Assembly (NCBI GenBank): GCA_016788685.1
Contig: JAEUSS010000301.1
Coordinates: 1-13,963, forward strand
Length of the DNA stretch: 13,963 nt
Reading direction: 5' to 3'
DNA from: Prolixibacteraceae bacterium
GTDB taxonomy: Bacteria > Bacteroidota > Bacteroidia > Bacteroidales > Prolixibacteraceae
Part shown: positions 13,852 to 13,963 of the stretch, one piece after another
How positions within the stretch are numbered: the stretch's first letter is position 1
How the letters are laid out: each line of letters starts with the position of its first letter
Notes under the pieces: generated by a model
What the model was told of the DNA's origin: nothing
The model's input: only the letters and a program-made list of their open reading frames with translations
Databases searched by the model: none
Translations under genes and position numbers: made by a program

Positions 13852-13963
13852 ATGGAAGAATTAACGCTTACTACTCCGGCCTTGTTGTTCTCGGCCGTTT
13901 CTCTGATTTTGCTGGCCTACACCAATCGGTTTCTGGCCTATGCCTCGGTAGTGCGCGGGCTTC
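13852..13963 (+). CDS. DUF2721 family membrane protein, N-terminal part only
   Basis: The first 37 codons of a gene that runs off the right edge. The translation starts M-E-E-L-T-L-T-T-P-A-L-L-F-S-A-V-S-L-I-L-L and continues A-Y-T-N-R-F-L-A-Y-A-S-V-V-R-G-L. The T-T-P-A-L-L-F-x-A-x-S-L-x-x-L-A-Y-T-N-R-F pattern is the start of the DUF2721 family, small multi-pass inner-membrane proteins of unknown function. Residues 8-22 begin the first transmembrane helix. It starts about 30 bases after the TlpA terminator and is therefore probably a separate transcript. Confidence 0.75.
   Translation, partial: MEELTLTTPALLFSAVSLILLAYTNRFLAYASVVRGL

Overview
The window is chromosomal DNA from a member of the Bacteroidota, most likely a free-living Bacteroidales/Marinilabiliales-type bacterium; the order is a guess. 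The evidence is a TonB-dependent receptor with an N-terminal carboxypeptidase-regulatory-like domain, several start sites with the phylum's -7 element TAnnTTTG and mostly no Shine-Dalgarno, a DUF4369/TlpA-type lipoprotein, and a Spy-like protein in an ECF sigma operon. No phage, IS element, CRISPR array, tRNA or rRNA was seen. Every gene looks intact except the last, which is cut by the right edge.

Layout. (1) 1-1017: cytidine deaminase (+) converges on a small heat-shock protein (-), with a hairpin terminator between them. (2) 1018-3989: a control region with a well-matched promoter and a TPP riboswitch drives a TonB-dependent outer-membrane receptor, so the receptor most probably imports thiamine or a precursor; it ends in a long hairpin terminator. 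(3) 4015-6608 (-): a secreted YwqK/MORN-type repeat protein, then xseA and xseB (both subunits of exonuclease VII), with a palindromic intergenic repeat between the two xse genes. (4) 6782-8405 (-): an ECF sigma factor, a single-pass membrane protein that is probably its anti-sigma factor, and a Spy/CpxP-like periplasmic protein, closed by a hairpin; this looks like an envelope-stress unit. (5) 8465-10493: a Nudix-like regulator (-) with a possible operator at its own start site, divergent from the ribosome-associated ATPase ychF (+). (6) 10494-12571: an unusual C-poor, G+T-rich intergenic stretch framed by a 13-bp direct repeat, then asparagine synthetase B with its terminator. (7) 12652-13963: a thioredoxin-fold lipoprotein with its terminator, then the first 37 codons of a DUF2721 membrane protein.

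Most of the window is housekeeping. I found no convincing new multi-gene system. The parts most worth a second look are the riboswitch with its possible switching strand, the G+T-skewed segment and direct repeats upstream of asnB, the self-operator candidate of the Nudix regulator, and the sigma/anti-sigma/Spy operon.
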